A stretch of DNA of 64,000 nt from Hymenobacter cellulosilyticus (GTDB lineage Bacteria > Bacteroidota > Bacteroidia > Cytophagales > Hymenobacteraceae): NCBI RefSeq assembly GCF_022919215.1, contig NZ_CP095046.1, forward strand, positions 310,001-374,000. The letters are read 5' to 3'. A program made the position numbers and the translations under genes. Each line of letters opens with the position of its first letter. Positions within the stretch are counted from its first letter, which is position 1. Positions 28,168-37,527 of this stretch are shown here, in pieces. Under the pieces are notes generated by a model that had not been told where the DNA came from, made no database searches, and saw only the letters and a list, made by a program, of their open reading frames with translations.

Positions 28168-28830
28168 ATGAATCAACTAAGAATTTACCTCCTGGGCCTG
28201 GTGCTGGTGCTGACCGCCTGCACCCAGAACCGTTCCGACGCCCAAACCTTCCGCCGCGCCACCACCGGCGGCGCGCCCAAAAACCTCGACGGCCTGGCCG
28301 TAGCTACCCTGGCGGGCGGCTGCTTCTGGTGTACCGAGGAAATCTTCGAGGAGTTGCGCGGCGTCAAGCAGGTCGTGTCGGGCTACGCCGGCGGCCCCGA
28401 AAAGAACCCGACCTACGAACAAGTGGGCAGCGGCCGAACCGGCCACGCCGAGTCTATTCAGGTGTACTATGACCCCAAAGTCATTAGCTACCAGACCCTG
28501 CTCGACGTATTTTTCCTGGCCGGCCACGACCCGACTACCCTCAACCGCCAGGGTCCCGACGCGGGCACCCAGTACCGCTCGGTAGCTTTTTACCGCACGC
28601 CCCAGGAAAAGCAGCTGATTGAGGCCACCATCAAGCGGGTGGATGCCTCCAAGCACTACAGCTCGCCCATCGTAACCCAGGTGCTGCCCTTCACGGCGTT
28701 CTGGCCCGCCGAGGGCTACCACCAGGGTTACTACCGCCTCCACCCCGACGACCCGTATATCCAGTCAGTTTCGACCCCGAAAATTGAGAAATTCCGCAAG
28801 GCTTTCAAAGATAAACTGGTCGTAGAATAA
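28168..28830 (+). CDS. msrA: Peptide-methionine (S)-S-oxide reductase, lipoprotein type
   Basis: 220 residues. The active site GCFWCTEE is at residues 50-57, followed by GVKQVVSGYAGG, HAESIQVYYDP, HDPTTLNRQGPDAGTQYRS, the standard MsrA signature set. The N-terminus is a signal with lipobox LVLTACTQN, so the enzyme is probably anchored in the envelope and repairs oxidised methionine there. It reduces methionine S-sulfoxide in proteins using thioredoxin-type donors. The C-terminus lacks an MsrB domain. The start at 28168 is fixed by the signal peptide. Confidence 0.95.
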   Translation: MNQLRIYLLGLVLVLTACTQNRSDAQTFRRATTGGAPKNLDGLAVATLAGGCFWCTEEIFEELRGVKQVVSGYAGGPEKNPTYEQVGSGRTGHAESIQVYYDPKVISYQTLLDVFFLAGHDPTTLNRQGPDAGTQYRSVAFYRTPQEKQLIEATIKRVDASKHYSSPIVTQVLPFTAFWPAEGYHQGYYRLHPDDPYIQSVSTPKIEKFRKAFKDKLVVE

Positions 28831-28944
28831 CCCTGAATCCCGGTTGGCAGACGCCAGCCGGGATTTTTATTGGGCTCTGCTTTGGTAACTCCAGCACTGC
28901 CGCATTATTCCGTAGCGTCGAGCTTAGTTGTCTGTTCAGCAGCT

Positions 28945-28952
28945 TATCTTTG
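28945..28952 (+). promoter_or_regulatory. Candidate -7 promoter element (TATCTTTG)
   Basis: A TAnnTTTG match about 69 bases before the ATG at 29021. TTG at 28928 is slightly too close for the usual -33 spacing. It also argues against a TTG start at 28928. Confidence 0.4.
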
Positions 28953-29020
28953 CTCTGGATGCTTCCCCTTGCACCACCTGGGCCGAAGAACTCTCCGTCT
29001 CATTTCCTTTGCGAGATTCT

Positions 29021-32000
29021 ATGCCCGCCGAAGCCGTCGACTTCCACCTCATCTTTGACTCCCTGCCCACGCCCCACCTGATTCTGGGGCCAACGCTGGC
29101 CGTGGAAGCCGTAAATGAAGCTCTGTGCCGGGTGCTGCACCAGTCGGCGGCAACGCTGGTAGGCCAGGACATCCTCGCCGTTTTGCCGCCTTCGGCGGCC
29201 GGGCCCGAGCCAACCGCTACCCTCTGGCGCACGGCCCTGCTCGGCGTACTGGAGCACCATCACATTCACACCATGGCCGTGCAGCGCTACGACGTGCGGC
29301 ACGGGGCCGGTCCGCTCACTACCTGCTACTGGCAGGCCACGCTGCGGCCCATTCTGCAGGCGGGCCAGCTGCGTCACATCGTGTGCCGGGTGCTCGACGT
29401 GACCGAAGAGGTGCTGGCCCGGGAGCAGGGCAACTTCAGCCAGGAAAGCTTCAGCCTGCTCACCCAGGCCACCCACGACGCCATCTGGGACGCCGACCTG
29501 CGCACCGACGTGGTGTGGCGCAATGAGATGTTCACCGCCTTGTTTGGCCACCCGGTGCAGGCGCCCGGCAACTCCCGCCTCTGGCTCGACCACCTGCACC
29601 CCGAGGATCAGCCCGTGGTGGAAGCCCAGCGGGCCGCCGCCTTTGCCGGCACCGACACGGTAATTATCAACGACTACCGCTTCCGCCGCGCCGACGGCAC
29701 CTGGGCCGAAGTGCTGGACCGGGCCTACATAGTGCGCGACGAGCAGGGCCGGGCCGTGCGCCTGCTGGGCGCCATGCAGGACGTAACCCAGCAGCGCCAG
29801 GCCGAGCGCCAGGCCCAGCAGAGCGCGACCCGCTTCCGGGTGCTGGCCGAGGTGCAGCAGCAGCTCATCTGGACCACCGACGCCCTCGGCACCATCGACT
29901 ATGTAAACCCGTACTGGGAGCAGTACTTGGGCACTTCGCTGGCCGAAGCCCAGGGGCAGGGCTGGCAGACCCAGGCCCACCCCGACGATTTGCCCGCCGT
30001 ACGGACCCTGCACTTGCACTGCGCCGCCACCAATGAGCCCTTCGAGTCGGAGGTGCGGCTGCGCGAGGCAGGCAGCGGCGAGTACCGCTGGTTTCTGGCC
30101 CGCGCCGTGCCCGCCCGAGACGCCCAAGGCCAAGTGCTGCACTGGGTGGGCTCGGCTACCGACATCAACCACCAGAAGCGCACCGAGCAGGACCTGCAGC
30201 GCAGCATTTCCCAATTCTCCACCCTGCTGGAGTCGCTGCCGCAAATGGCCTGGACCTCCCGCCCCGAAGGCGGTGTGACGTACTACAACCAGCGCTGGTT
30301 CGACTTTACCGGCAGCACCATGGCCGAGATGCAGGAATGGGGCTGGGAGCGGTTTATTCATCCCGAGGACCTATCGACAACCACGGCCAACTGGAAAGCG
30401 GCTCTGGCGACAGGAACCCGCTTTGAGGCCGAGCACCGCTGGCGCAACCTGCTGGGCGAGTACCGCTGGTTTCTGGCCCGAGCCGAGCCCATTCGCGACG
30501 AGGCCGGCAACATCATTCTCTGGATCGGCACCAATACTGACATCGAGGAAAGCCGGCAGATGCGCGACCAGATGCAGCGGGAAGACCAAGTGCTGCGCCG
30601 CATCCTGGGTCAGATTCCGGCTAATATTGCCACCCTGCTGAGCCCCGACCACGTCATCGACTTCGTCAACGACGGCATGCGGCGGCTGTACGGCAGCCGG
30701 TCTGTATCGGGCCTGAAGATAGCCGACGCCTTCCCCGAGGTGGAAGAGCAGGGCTTCGTGGCCCTGATGAACCAGGTGTACCACAGCGGCCAGCCCTATT
30801 ACGGCATCGAGCAGGTCACGCTGATTGAAAACGAGCTGACCGGTCAGCCCGAAACGTATTACCTCGACTTCACTTACCAGCCCCTGCGGGATGAGAATGG
30901 CGCGGTGCAGGGCATCCTGATTTTTGCCGTGGACGCCACCGAGCGGGTACTGGCCCGGCGCCGGGCCCTGGCCTTGGATGCCACCGTACGGCAGCGCGAC
31001 GAGGAAACGCGCATCATGACCGAGGCGCTGCCGCTGATCACCTACATCAGCGACCAGCAGGGCGGTCCTCTGTACCTAAGCCCGCAGTGGTTTGCCTACA
31101 CCGGCCACGACCCCGCCGCCGGCCTCGACCATGCCTGGGAGCAAGCCATTCATCCGGAAGATATTGTACGGCCGTCCTTCCTGGAAGCCGTGGCCGAGAA
31201 AACCATCTGGTATCAGGAGCTGCGCCTGCGCCGCCACGATGGCATGTACCGCTGGCACCTGAGCCGGGCCGTGCCCGCCCTCGATGAGCAGGGCAATGTG
31301 CTGCGCTGGTACGGCTCGTCTACCGATATTCACGAGCAAAAGCAGATTCAGGACCGCCTGCGCTGGAACCAGGAACGCTACGAGCTGGCCGCCCTGGCCA
31401 CCGACGACGCTATCTGGGACTGGGACTTGCTTACCAACGACGTGACCTGGAACCCGGCCATCGAGCGGGTGCTGGGCTACGAGGCGGCCGCCATGCACAG
31501 CACCGCGGCCTGGTGGAAAGCGCATATCCACCCCGATGATGTGGAACGCATCCAGACCAGTATTCACCACGCCATCGACCACGGTCTTGCCGACTGGCAA
31601 GACGAGTACCGGTTCCGGCGCGCCGATGGTACCTACGCCCAGGTATTCGACCGGGGCCACGTGGCCCGCGACGCCCAGGGCCGAGCCACCCGCATGATCG
31701 GGGCTATGCAGGACGTAACCCAGCAGCGCCAAGCCGCTACCGCGCTTAGCCAGCGCGAGCAGGAATTTGCGGCCCTGGCCAACTCCATGCCCCAGCTGGC
31801 CTGGATGGCGGGTCCCGACGGCAACCTGTTTTGGTACAACGAGCGCTGGTACGCGTATACCGGCACCACGCTGGAAGAAATGCAGGGCTGGGGCTGGTCA
31901 ACAGTGCACCACCCCGACCATCTGGCGGGCGTCATTGAGAGCTGGCGCCTGGCCCTGGCTTCGGGTGAGCCCTGGAAAGAAACATTTCCGCTGCGGGGGC

Positions 32001-32878
32001 GCGACGGCGAATACCGCTGGTTTTTGACCCGGGCCCAACCCATCCGCAACGCGCAAGGCGAAATCGTGCGCTGGATTGGAACCAACACCGACGTGACCGA
32101 AACCCAGCGGGTACAGCAGCAGCTCAAGCAGCAGAACAGTGAGCTGCGCCGCATCAATGAGGACCTGGACAACTTCGTGTACACGGCCTCCCACGATTTG
32201 AAGCAGCCCATCAACAACATGGCGGGCATCTTCGAGGAGCTGACCCGCACGGCCTACTTCCGCGACCCGGACGCCATCAAGCTCATTGCCATGTTTGAGC
32301 GCGCCCTGCACCAGATTTACGACACGATTTATAACCTCTCCGAACTGGTACAGGTGCAGAAGATGCGGCACGAGCTGCCCACCGAAACCGTGTTGCTGGA
32401 GCCCCTGGCCCGTGAAGTGCTCAGCAGCATCGGCGAGCAGCTGGCCAACGTGCGTGCCATTGTCACCACCGACTTCGACCTGGCCCCCGGGGTGGAATTT
32501 GTGCGGCCCAACCTGCAGAGCGTGCTGTATAACCTGATCAGCAACGCTCTAAAATATGCTGCGCCCAAACGCACGCCCCGCATTCACATCAACAGCGCCC
32601 GCGAAGATGACCACATTGTCATTTCCGTGCGCGACAATGGCCTGGGCATCGACATGGAGCGCTACGGCAGCCAGCTGTTTCAGATGTTCCGGCGCTTCCA
32701 CGACCACGTGGCGGGCTCAGGCATGGGCTTATACCTGGTCAACCGCATCGTGCAGAGCTATGGGGGGCGCATTGAGGTGATTAGCGAGCTGGGCAAGGGC
32801 TCCACATTCCGGATTCATATTCCGCTGACGGGCCACCCGCTGGCTCCGGAGCCGGAAGAGCACGTATTCGTGATTTAA
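29021..32878 (+). CDS. Soluble multi-PAS sensor histidine kinase (about eight PAS domains)
   Basis: 1285 residues, no membrane span or signal. About eight PAS units of roughly 130 residues fill residues 1-1040; several have the PAC-type ends DVTQQRQAE, TDINHQKR, NTDVTETQR, and units two and seven are strongly alike (LLGAMQDVTQQRQA / MIGAMQDVTQQRQA), which points to internal duplication. Then the H-box YTASHDLKQPINNMAG near residue 1056 and the HATPase with NALKYAAPKR, DNGLGID and GSGMGLYLVNRI. No receiver domain. I chose the ATG at 29021 since an upstream TTG (28928) would precede a promoter-like TATCTTTG. Ligands unknown. Confidence 0.9.
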   Translation: MPAEAVDFHLIFDSLPTPHLILGPTLAVEAVNEALCRVLHQSAATLVGQDILAVLPPSAAGPEPTATLWRTALLGVLEHHHIHTMAVQRYDVRHGAGPLTTCYWQATLRPILQAGQLRHIVCRVLDVTEEVLAREQGNFSQESFSLLTQATHDAIWDADLRTDVVWRNEMFTALFGHPVQAPGNSRLWLDHLHPEDQPVVEAQRAAAFAGTDTVIINDYRFRRADGTWAEVLDRAYIVRDEQGRAVRLLGAMQDVTQQRQAERQAQQSATRFRVLAEVQQQLIWTTDALGTIDYVNPYWEQYLGTSLAEAQGQGWQTQAHPDDLPAVRTLHLHCAATNEPFESEVRLREAGSGEYRWFLARAVPARDAQGQVLHWVGSATDINHQKRTEQDLQRSISQFSTLLESLPQMAWTSRPEGGVTYYNQRWFDFTGSTMAEMQEWGWERFIHPEDLSTTTANWKAALATGTRFEAEHRWRNLLGEYRWFLARAEPIRDEAGNIILWIGTNTDIEESRQMRDQMQREDQVLRRILGQIPANIATLLSPDHVIDFVNDGMRRLYGSRSVSGLKIADAFPEVEEQGFVALMNQVYHSGQPYYGIEQVTLIENELTGQPETYYLDFTYQPLRDENGAVQGILIFAVDATERVLARRRALALDATVRQRDEETRIMTEALPLITYISDQQGGPLYLSPQWFAYTGHDPAAGLDHAWEQAIHPEDIVRPSFLEAVAEKTIWYQELRLRRHDGMYRWHLSRAVPALDEQGNVLRWYGSSTDIHEQKQIQDRLRWNQERYELAALATDDAIWDWDLLTNDVTWNPAIERVLGYEAAAMHSTAAWWKAHIHPDDVERIQTSIHHAIDHGLADWQDEYRFRRADGTYAQVFDRGHVARDAQGRATRMIGAMQDVTQQRQAATALSQREQEFAALANSMPQLAWMAGPDGNLFWYNERWYAYTGTTLEEMQGWGWSTVHHPDHLAGVIESWRLALASGEPWKETFPLRGRDGEYRWFLTRAQPIRNAQGEIVRWIGTNTDVTETQRVQQQLKQQNSELRRINEDLDNFVYTASHDLKQPINNMAGIFEELTRTAYFRDPDAIKLIAMFERALHQIYDTIYNLSELVQVQKMRHELPTETVLLEPLAREVLSSIGEQLANVRAIVTTDFDLAPGVEFVRPNLQSVLYNLISNALKYAAPKRTPRIHINSAREDDHIVISVRDNGLGIDMERYGSQLFQMFRRFHDHVAGSGMGLYLVNRIVQSYGGRIEVISELGKGSTFRIHIPLTGHPLAPEPEEHVFVI

Positions 32879-32944
32879 ATTGCAGCAGCTGGCCTAATTG
32901 CCCGGCGGACTTTCGTTTCTTGCCGTTGGTCCTTATGCCTGCGT

Positions 32945-34101
32945 ATGCCCTTACCGCTTCTTTCGTCGAAACTGCCGGATGTCGGCACTAGTATTTTCTC
33001 GGTTATGTCGCAGTTGGCGGCCGAGTGTAGCGCCATCAACCTGGCCCAGGGTTTTCCCGACTACGACCCGCCCCAGGCCCTGACCGAAGCCCTGGCCCGC
33101 CACGCCCGCACCGCCGGCCACCACCAGTACGCGCCCATGCCCGGCCTGCCCCGGCTGCGCGAGGCCATCAGCCTGAAAACGGCCACCGTGTACGGCGTGC
33201 CCGCCCCCGACCCGAACACCGAAATTACCGTTACCAGCGGCGCCACCGAGGCCCTGTACGCCGTGCTGGCCGCCGTGGTGCGCCCCGGCGACGAAGTGCT
33301 GGTGCTGGAGCCCGCCTACGACCTTTACGGTCCGGCCATTCGGCTGCAGGGCGGCGTGCCAGTGTACGTGCCGCTGCGGGTGCCGGAGTTTACGCCCGAC
33401 TGGGACCGGGTAAAAGCCGCCCTGACGCCTCGCACCCGTCTGGTGATGATTAACACGCCTCACAACCCCTCGGGGCGGTGCTTACGGCCCAGGACCTGGC
33501 CACGCTGGCCGAACTGCTAGCCGATACCGACGCCTTTTTGCTTAGCGACGAGGTGTACGAGCACATGGTGTTCGATGGAAAGCAGCACGCCAGCGCCCTG
33601 CAACACCCTAGCCTGGCCGAGCGGAGCTTTGTCTTGTCCTCGTTTGGTAAAACCTACCACGCTACGGGCTGGAAAGTGGGCTACTGCATTGCTCCGCCCC
33701 TGCTCACGGCCGAAGTGCGCCGGGTGCACCAGTTTCTGACTTTTGCCGTGAGTACGCCCGCCCAGCACGCCCTGGCCGACGTGCTAACCGATGCCGAGCA
33801 GTACAGCACTCTGCCCGACTTCTACCAGCACAAACGCGACCTGTTTGGGGAGCTTATGCACGGTTCGCGGTTTGAGCTGCTGCCCACGCCCGGCTCCTAC
33901 TTCCAGCTGGCCCGCTACAACCAGATTTCAGCCGAAGGCGACCAGGCCTTTGCTCAACGCCTCACCCGCGAGTTTGGGGTGGCCGTCATCCCAGTGTCGG
34001 CCTTTTACCACGACGCCCTCGACCACGGCTTGATCCGCTTCTGCTTTGCCAAGCTCGACGATACCCTGGCCCTGGCCGCCGAGCGGCTGCGGAAAATCTA
34101 G
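32945..34101 (+). CDS. PLP-dependent aminotransferase, methionine/glutamine-type (frameshifted)
   Basis: About 385 residues of fold type I, closest in pattern to YbdL/kynurenine aminotransferases: INLAQGFPDYDPPQAL, HHQYAPMPGLPRLREAI, VTSGATEALYAVLAA, NTPHNPSG, and the PLP lysine in SSFGKTYHATGWKVGY near residue 235. Frame breaks in the G4 run 33472-33475; one G gives NPSGAVLTAQDL. The next gene encodes an omega-amidase, a pair known from methionine salvage: the transaminase uses glutamine, and the amidase removes the resulting alpha-ketoglutaramate. That pathway role is inferred from family and neighbour. Confidence 0.9.
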
Positions 34102-34261
34102 CGGGCCATACCGGGAGCTGAAAATAATCCGTGATATTGCCGGAGAACCGGCTTGGAGAAAGCCCGGAACCATTGGGAAATAGCTTGCATTATTCTTTCG
34201 AGAAGCAGTATATTTCTCAGTAGAATGCCCGGGCTTTTCTCATACCTCAACCTACTGCGCT

Positions 34262-35071
34262 GTGTCTGACTTAACCGTTTCCTTCGTCCAGTCCTCCCTG
34301 CAATGGCACGACCCGGCCGCCAACTGGGCCGAATTAGGTCATCATATTGAGGAGATTTCGATTCCGACTGACCTGATCGTGCTGCCGGAAATGTTTACCA
34401 CCGGCTTCAGTATGGACGCCGCCCGCCTGGCCGAACCCATGGACGGCCCCACCGTGGCCTGGATGAAGCAGCTGGCCGCTACCCGCGACGCGGTAGTAAC
34501 GGGCAGCATCATCATCCGCGACCAGGATCAGTACTACAACCGCCTGCTGTGGGTGCGGCCCGACGGCACGCTGAGCTACTACAACAAGCGCCACCTGTTT
34601 GGGGTGGCCGGGGAGAAAGAAGTGTACACGGGCGGCACCGAGCGGCTGATAGAAGAGTGGCGGGGCTGGCGCGTCTGCCCGCTGGTATGCTACGACCTGC
34701 GCTTCCCGGTGTGGAGCCGCAACTCGGCCACTGCCCCCTACGACCTGCTGCTGTACGTGGCCAACTGGCCCGCCTCACGCCGCACCGCCTGGATTACGCT
34801 GCTGCGGGCCCGGGCCATCGAAAACCTGGCCTACACCATCGGCGTCAACGTGGTGGGCATCGACGGCAACAGCCTGGCCTACGCCGGCGACTCGGCCCTG
34901 CTGGACATGCGCGGCGAGTATCTGGTGGAAGTCGGCAACCACGAAACCAGCATCACCCGCACCCTGCGCCGCGCCGACCTGGAAGCCTTCCGGGAGCGGT
35001 TCCCAGCCCTGAACGACGGGGATACGTTCTACCTCGGCGAGCCGGTGTCGGCCCTGACGCACCAGGAGTAA
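34262..35071 (+). CDS. Omega-amidase / nitrilase-family amidohydrolase (YafV-like)
   Basis: 269 residues, cytosolic. The nitrilase triad is present: Glu in VLPEMFTTGF near residue 42, Lys in YYNKRHLFGVAGE near 110, Cys in LVCYDLRFPVWSR near 142. These motifs are those of omega-amidases, which hydrolyse alpha-ketoglutaramate and alpha-ketosuccinamate. GTG start at 34262, since no ATG lies near and the family begins at this point (LTVSFVQSSLQWHD). It follows the aminotransferase at 160 bases on the same strand; see that entry for the proposed pathway. The gene ends in a very long hairpin. Confidence 0.9.
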   Translation: MSDLTVSFVQSSLQWHDPAANWAELGHHIEEISIPTDLIVLPEMFTTGFSMDAARLAEPMDGPTVAWMKQLAATRDAVVTGSIIIRDQDQYYNRLLWVRPDGTLSYYNKRHLFGVAGEKEVYTGGTERLIEEWRGWRVCPLVCYDLRFPVWSRNSATAPYDLLLYVANWPASRRTAWITLLRARAIENLAYTIGVNVVGIDGNSLAYAGDSALLDMRGEYLVEVGNHETSITRTLRRADLEAFRERFPALNDGDTFYLGEPVSALTHQE

Positions 35072-35072
35072 C

Positions 35073-35143
35073 CCAAACATCAAGGACAAGAAAAGCCGGA
35101 TTTGCCTAGCGCAAATCCGGCTTTTCTTGTCCTTGATGTTTGG
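35073..35143. terminator. 33-bp perfect hairpin between convergent genes
   Basis: Arms 35073-35105 and 35111-35143 are exact complements over 33 bases around a 5-base loop (CTAGC). Its core AAAAGCCGG...CCGGCTTTT looks like a bidirectional terminator, but the extension is far longer than termination needs. Confidence 0.9.
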
Positions 35144-35191
35144 CAGGAGCTTACACGAAGCGACTAGAATGCACTTCAGACAGCGACTTGC

Positions 35192-37471
35192 TTACTGCAC
35201 CACCAGCCGCTGCACCCCGGTCTGCCCGGAAGCGGCTTCGGCCCGCAACAGATACACGCCCGGGGCCAGGCCGCGCAGTTCCAGGGTGTGCTGGGTCAGC
35301 AGGGAAGCTGCGGTCCGCACGGGGCGGCCCAGCACGTCCAGCACGGTAAGGCGCGTAGGCTGGGGCGTCTGCACGGTGGCGGTAGCGGTGGCCGGGTTAG
35401 GATACACGCTCAAGGGCAGCGCCGCCACGGCCGTTTTGGTGCTGAGCACGGTGCTGCGGGCGCCCAAGGCCACGACTCCACCATCCTGGGTACCCACAAA
35501 CAGCTCCGCCTTGCCGTCGTTGTCCACGTCGACGGCGGCCAGCGTGTAGAGGTTTTCAATGCGGGAGCCCAGCTCCAGGGTTTCGTAGCGGCTCAGGGTT
35601 TTGTTGAAGAGCACGTCGGTGCGGTCCATGAACAGGCCGCTCTGGCTGCGGAAGTTGGCGTAGAAGTGCAGCTGCCCGAGCTCATCCATCGTGGCTAGGT
35701 CGAGTTGGTTGTCGCCGTCGAAATCGGCAACGGCGGTGGTCAGGTTGTTGGGCCGCTCGTCGGTGGGCGTCCGCAGCTGGCCGTAGTCGTTGTTCATCAC
35801 CACAAACGCCTGATTCACCGGCTGGGTACCGTTGTTGCGGTAGTAGCGCAACGCCTGCCCGGGATACGCTGTGGAACTCGTGTTGGTGCTCAGCAGCATG
35901 TCTACGTAGCCGTCGCCGTCGATATCGGTAAACGTAGGCGTGTCGTAGCTGCGGTTGGGCACGTTGCTGAGCAGCGTGGGCGTGCTGGTGTTGAAGGCCG
36001 CTGCCTGGGTGGCACTGGCCGTGTTGAGGTAGTAGCCAATGAAGTTAAAGGACGTATTGCTCAGCGTGAAAGCCGAGAAAGCCAGATCCAGGGCTCCGTC
36101 CCGGTTCAAATCGACCAGCACGGGGCGCAGGGAGCCGTACTTCTTGTCGGTCAGGTTCAGGTAATCGTTGGTAATGAGCTTGAAGACGGGCTTGGTAGCC
36201 GTGCCCACGTTCTGATAAAACCAGAGCGAGGCGCGGTAAAAGCCCTTGGTAGTGGCCCGGCTCAGTCCGGCTACCAGCATGTCCTTGAGCCCGTCGCCGG
36301 TCAGGTCGCCAAACGTAAGGGCGGCTTTGTCGCCGGTGTCCAGCATGTCTTTTTGCAGGAAGTCGTTCTGGCGGAAAGCGAAGTTGGGCACGGCCGTGGC
36401 GCTGGTATTCTCATAGAACCACACGTTTTTGTGCGTATCGATGGTGTCGAGGTGGTCGAAGACGTTGGGCGTTACCACCAGGTCGGGCCGGCCGTCGAAG
36501 GTCACATCCAGGGAGTAGGGCGCCGGGAAGTTGGGCAGGCGCAGGGGCGTCACGGCCGGGAAGTCGGCGCTCTGGCCGCTACTCGTGAAGCGGGCCGTGG
36601 CCGGGGTTCCGTCGTTGGTGAGGCGCACCAGCTCCGGGCAGTTGTCGCGCGCGGTCAGCAGGTCTTTGTCGCCGTCGCCGTCGAGGTCCAGCGGGAGCAG
36701 GTTCTGGCCGCTGGTATGATTGGGCTTGAGCGGGGTGCGGCACGCATCGGAGCCAAACACAAAGGAGGAACACGTGGAGTAGCACACCTGCAGCCCGCCC
36801 CAGCGCTGGGTGTTCAGGGCAAAGGTGAGACCCCCGCAGGCCGCCGTGCTGGTATTCACAAAGTAGTGAATCGTGCTGCTGTTGATGTAGTTGAACGTGG
36901 TGATATCCAGGCGGCCGTCGCCGTTCACGTCCTCAATGGCGGGCGTGTTGTAGCCGCCCGTGTTGATGTTGATCTGGCTGCCGTTGGAGACATAGTTCAG
37001 CTCGTCGGTGACCTGCTGGAAGATGGGGCGGCCGCTGCCGTTGGGCACATTGCGAAACACGCGGATGCTGCCGCTGATGACGCCCATCGTGAAGATATCG
37101 GGCCGGCCGTCGCAGTCGTAGTCGCGCAGCTGCACCCAGTTGTTGAGGTCCTTGGGAAATAGCGACTGGTAATCGGGGGCGTATTCCCACATCCGGCCGC
37201 CGCCGGGGTTGGCCGCGCTGAGGTAGGTATAGGAGCGGCGCGTCTGCCGGTCGAAGATGTAAAGGTCGTTCTGCCCGTCGCCGTTGAGGTCGATGCTCGA
37301 AAACTGAGCCGTGTTCAGCCCCCCTACCCAGGGCGTGCCCAGCGTCTCGGTGCCGTGTACTACATTTGCCACCGACCGATATTCAAACCCGAAGGGCGTC
37401 TGGGCGGCGGCTTGTTCGGCCAGGCCGCCGAACGCACTTAGAAATAACAGGATACTAAGGGATTGTCGCAT
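35192..37471 (-). CDS. FG-GAP/VCBS-repeat surface protein with type IX sorting domain
   Basis: 759 residues: signal peptide (SLSILLFLSAFGGLAEQAAAQ), then a series of FG-GAP/VCBS propeller units, each with a Ca-binding DxDGDG-like loop (DLNGDGQNDLYIF, DVNGDGRLDITTF, DLDGDGDKDLLTA, DIDGDGYVDMLLS, DFDGDNQLDLATM, DVDNDGKAELFVG), and a C-terminal type IX signal ([17 protein letters not shown]...GLAPGVYLLRAEA). It would be exported by Sec, then moved across the outer membrane by T9SS and attached or released. Likely a surface adhesin or receptor; ligand unknown. Divergent from murF, 56 bases apart. Confidence 0.93.
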   Translation of the reverse strand: MRQSLSILLFLSAFGGLAEQAAAQTPFGFEYRSVANVVHGTETLGTPWVGGLNTAQFSSIDLNGDGQNDLYIFDRQTRRSYTYLSAANPGGGRMWEYAPDYQSLFPKDLNNWVQLRDYDCDGRPDIFTMGVISGSIRVFRNVPNGSGRPIFQQVTDELNYVSNGSQININTGGYNTPAIEDVNGDGRLDITTFNYINSSTIHYFVNTSTAACGGLTFALNTQRWGGLQVCYSTCSSFVFGSDACRTPLKPNHTSGQNLLPLDLDGDGDKDLLTARDNCPELVRLTNDGTPATARFTSSGQSADFPAVTPLRLPNFPAPYSLDVTFDGRPDLVVTPNVFDHLDTIDTHKNVWFYENTSATAVPNFAFRQNDFLQKDMLDTGDKAALTFGDLTGDGLKDMLVAGLSRATTKGFYRASLWFYQNVGTATKPVFKLITNDYLNLTDKKYGSLRPVLVDLNRDGALDLAFSAFTLSNTSFNFIGYYLNTASATQAAAFNTSTPTLLSNVPNRSYDTPTFTDIDGDGYVDMLLSTNTSSTAYPGQALRYYRNNGTQPVNQAFVVMNNDYGQLRTPTDERPNNLTTAVADFDGDNQLDLATMDELGQLHFYANFRSQSGLFMDRTDVLFNKTLSRYETLELGSRIENLYTLAAVDVDNDGKAELFVGTQDGGVVALGARSTVLSTKTAVAALPLSVYPNPATATATVQTPQPTRLTVLDVLGRPVRTAASLLTQHTLELRGLAPGVYLLRAEAASGQTGVQRLVVQ

Positions 37472-37527
37472 CGGTAACGCAGTAAAGTAGAGCAGAACAA
37501 AGTAGCCCCAAGTTACGCAGAATCAGC

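Noticed and set aside
28928..29020. TTG start for the multi-PAS kinase
   Set aside because: A TAnnTTTG promoter-like element lies within the extension and the ATG at 29021 begins the first PAS unit properly.
35705..37162. A 485-codon plus-strand open frame
   Set aside because: It is antisense to the FG-GAP protein, an artefact of GC-rich codon use; its product is Val/Gly/His-rich with no domain.
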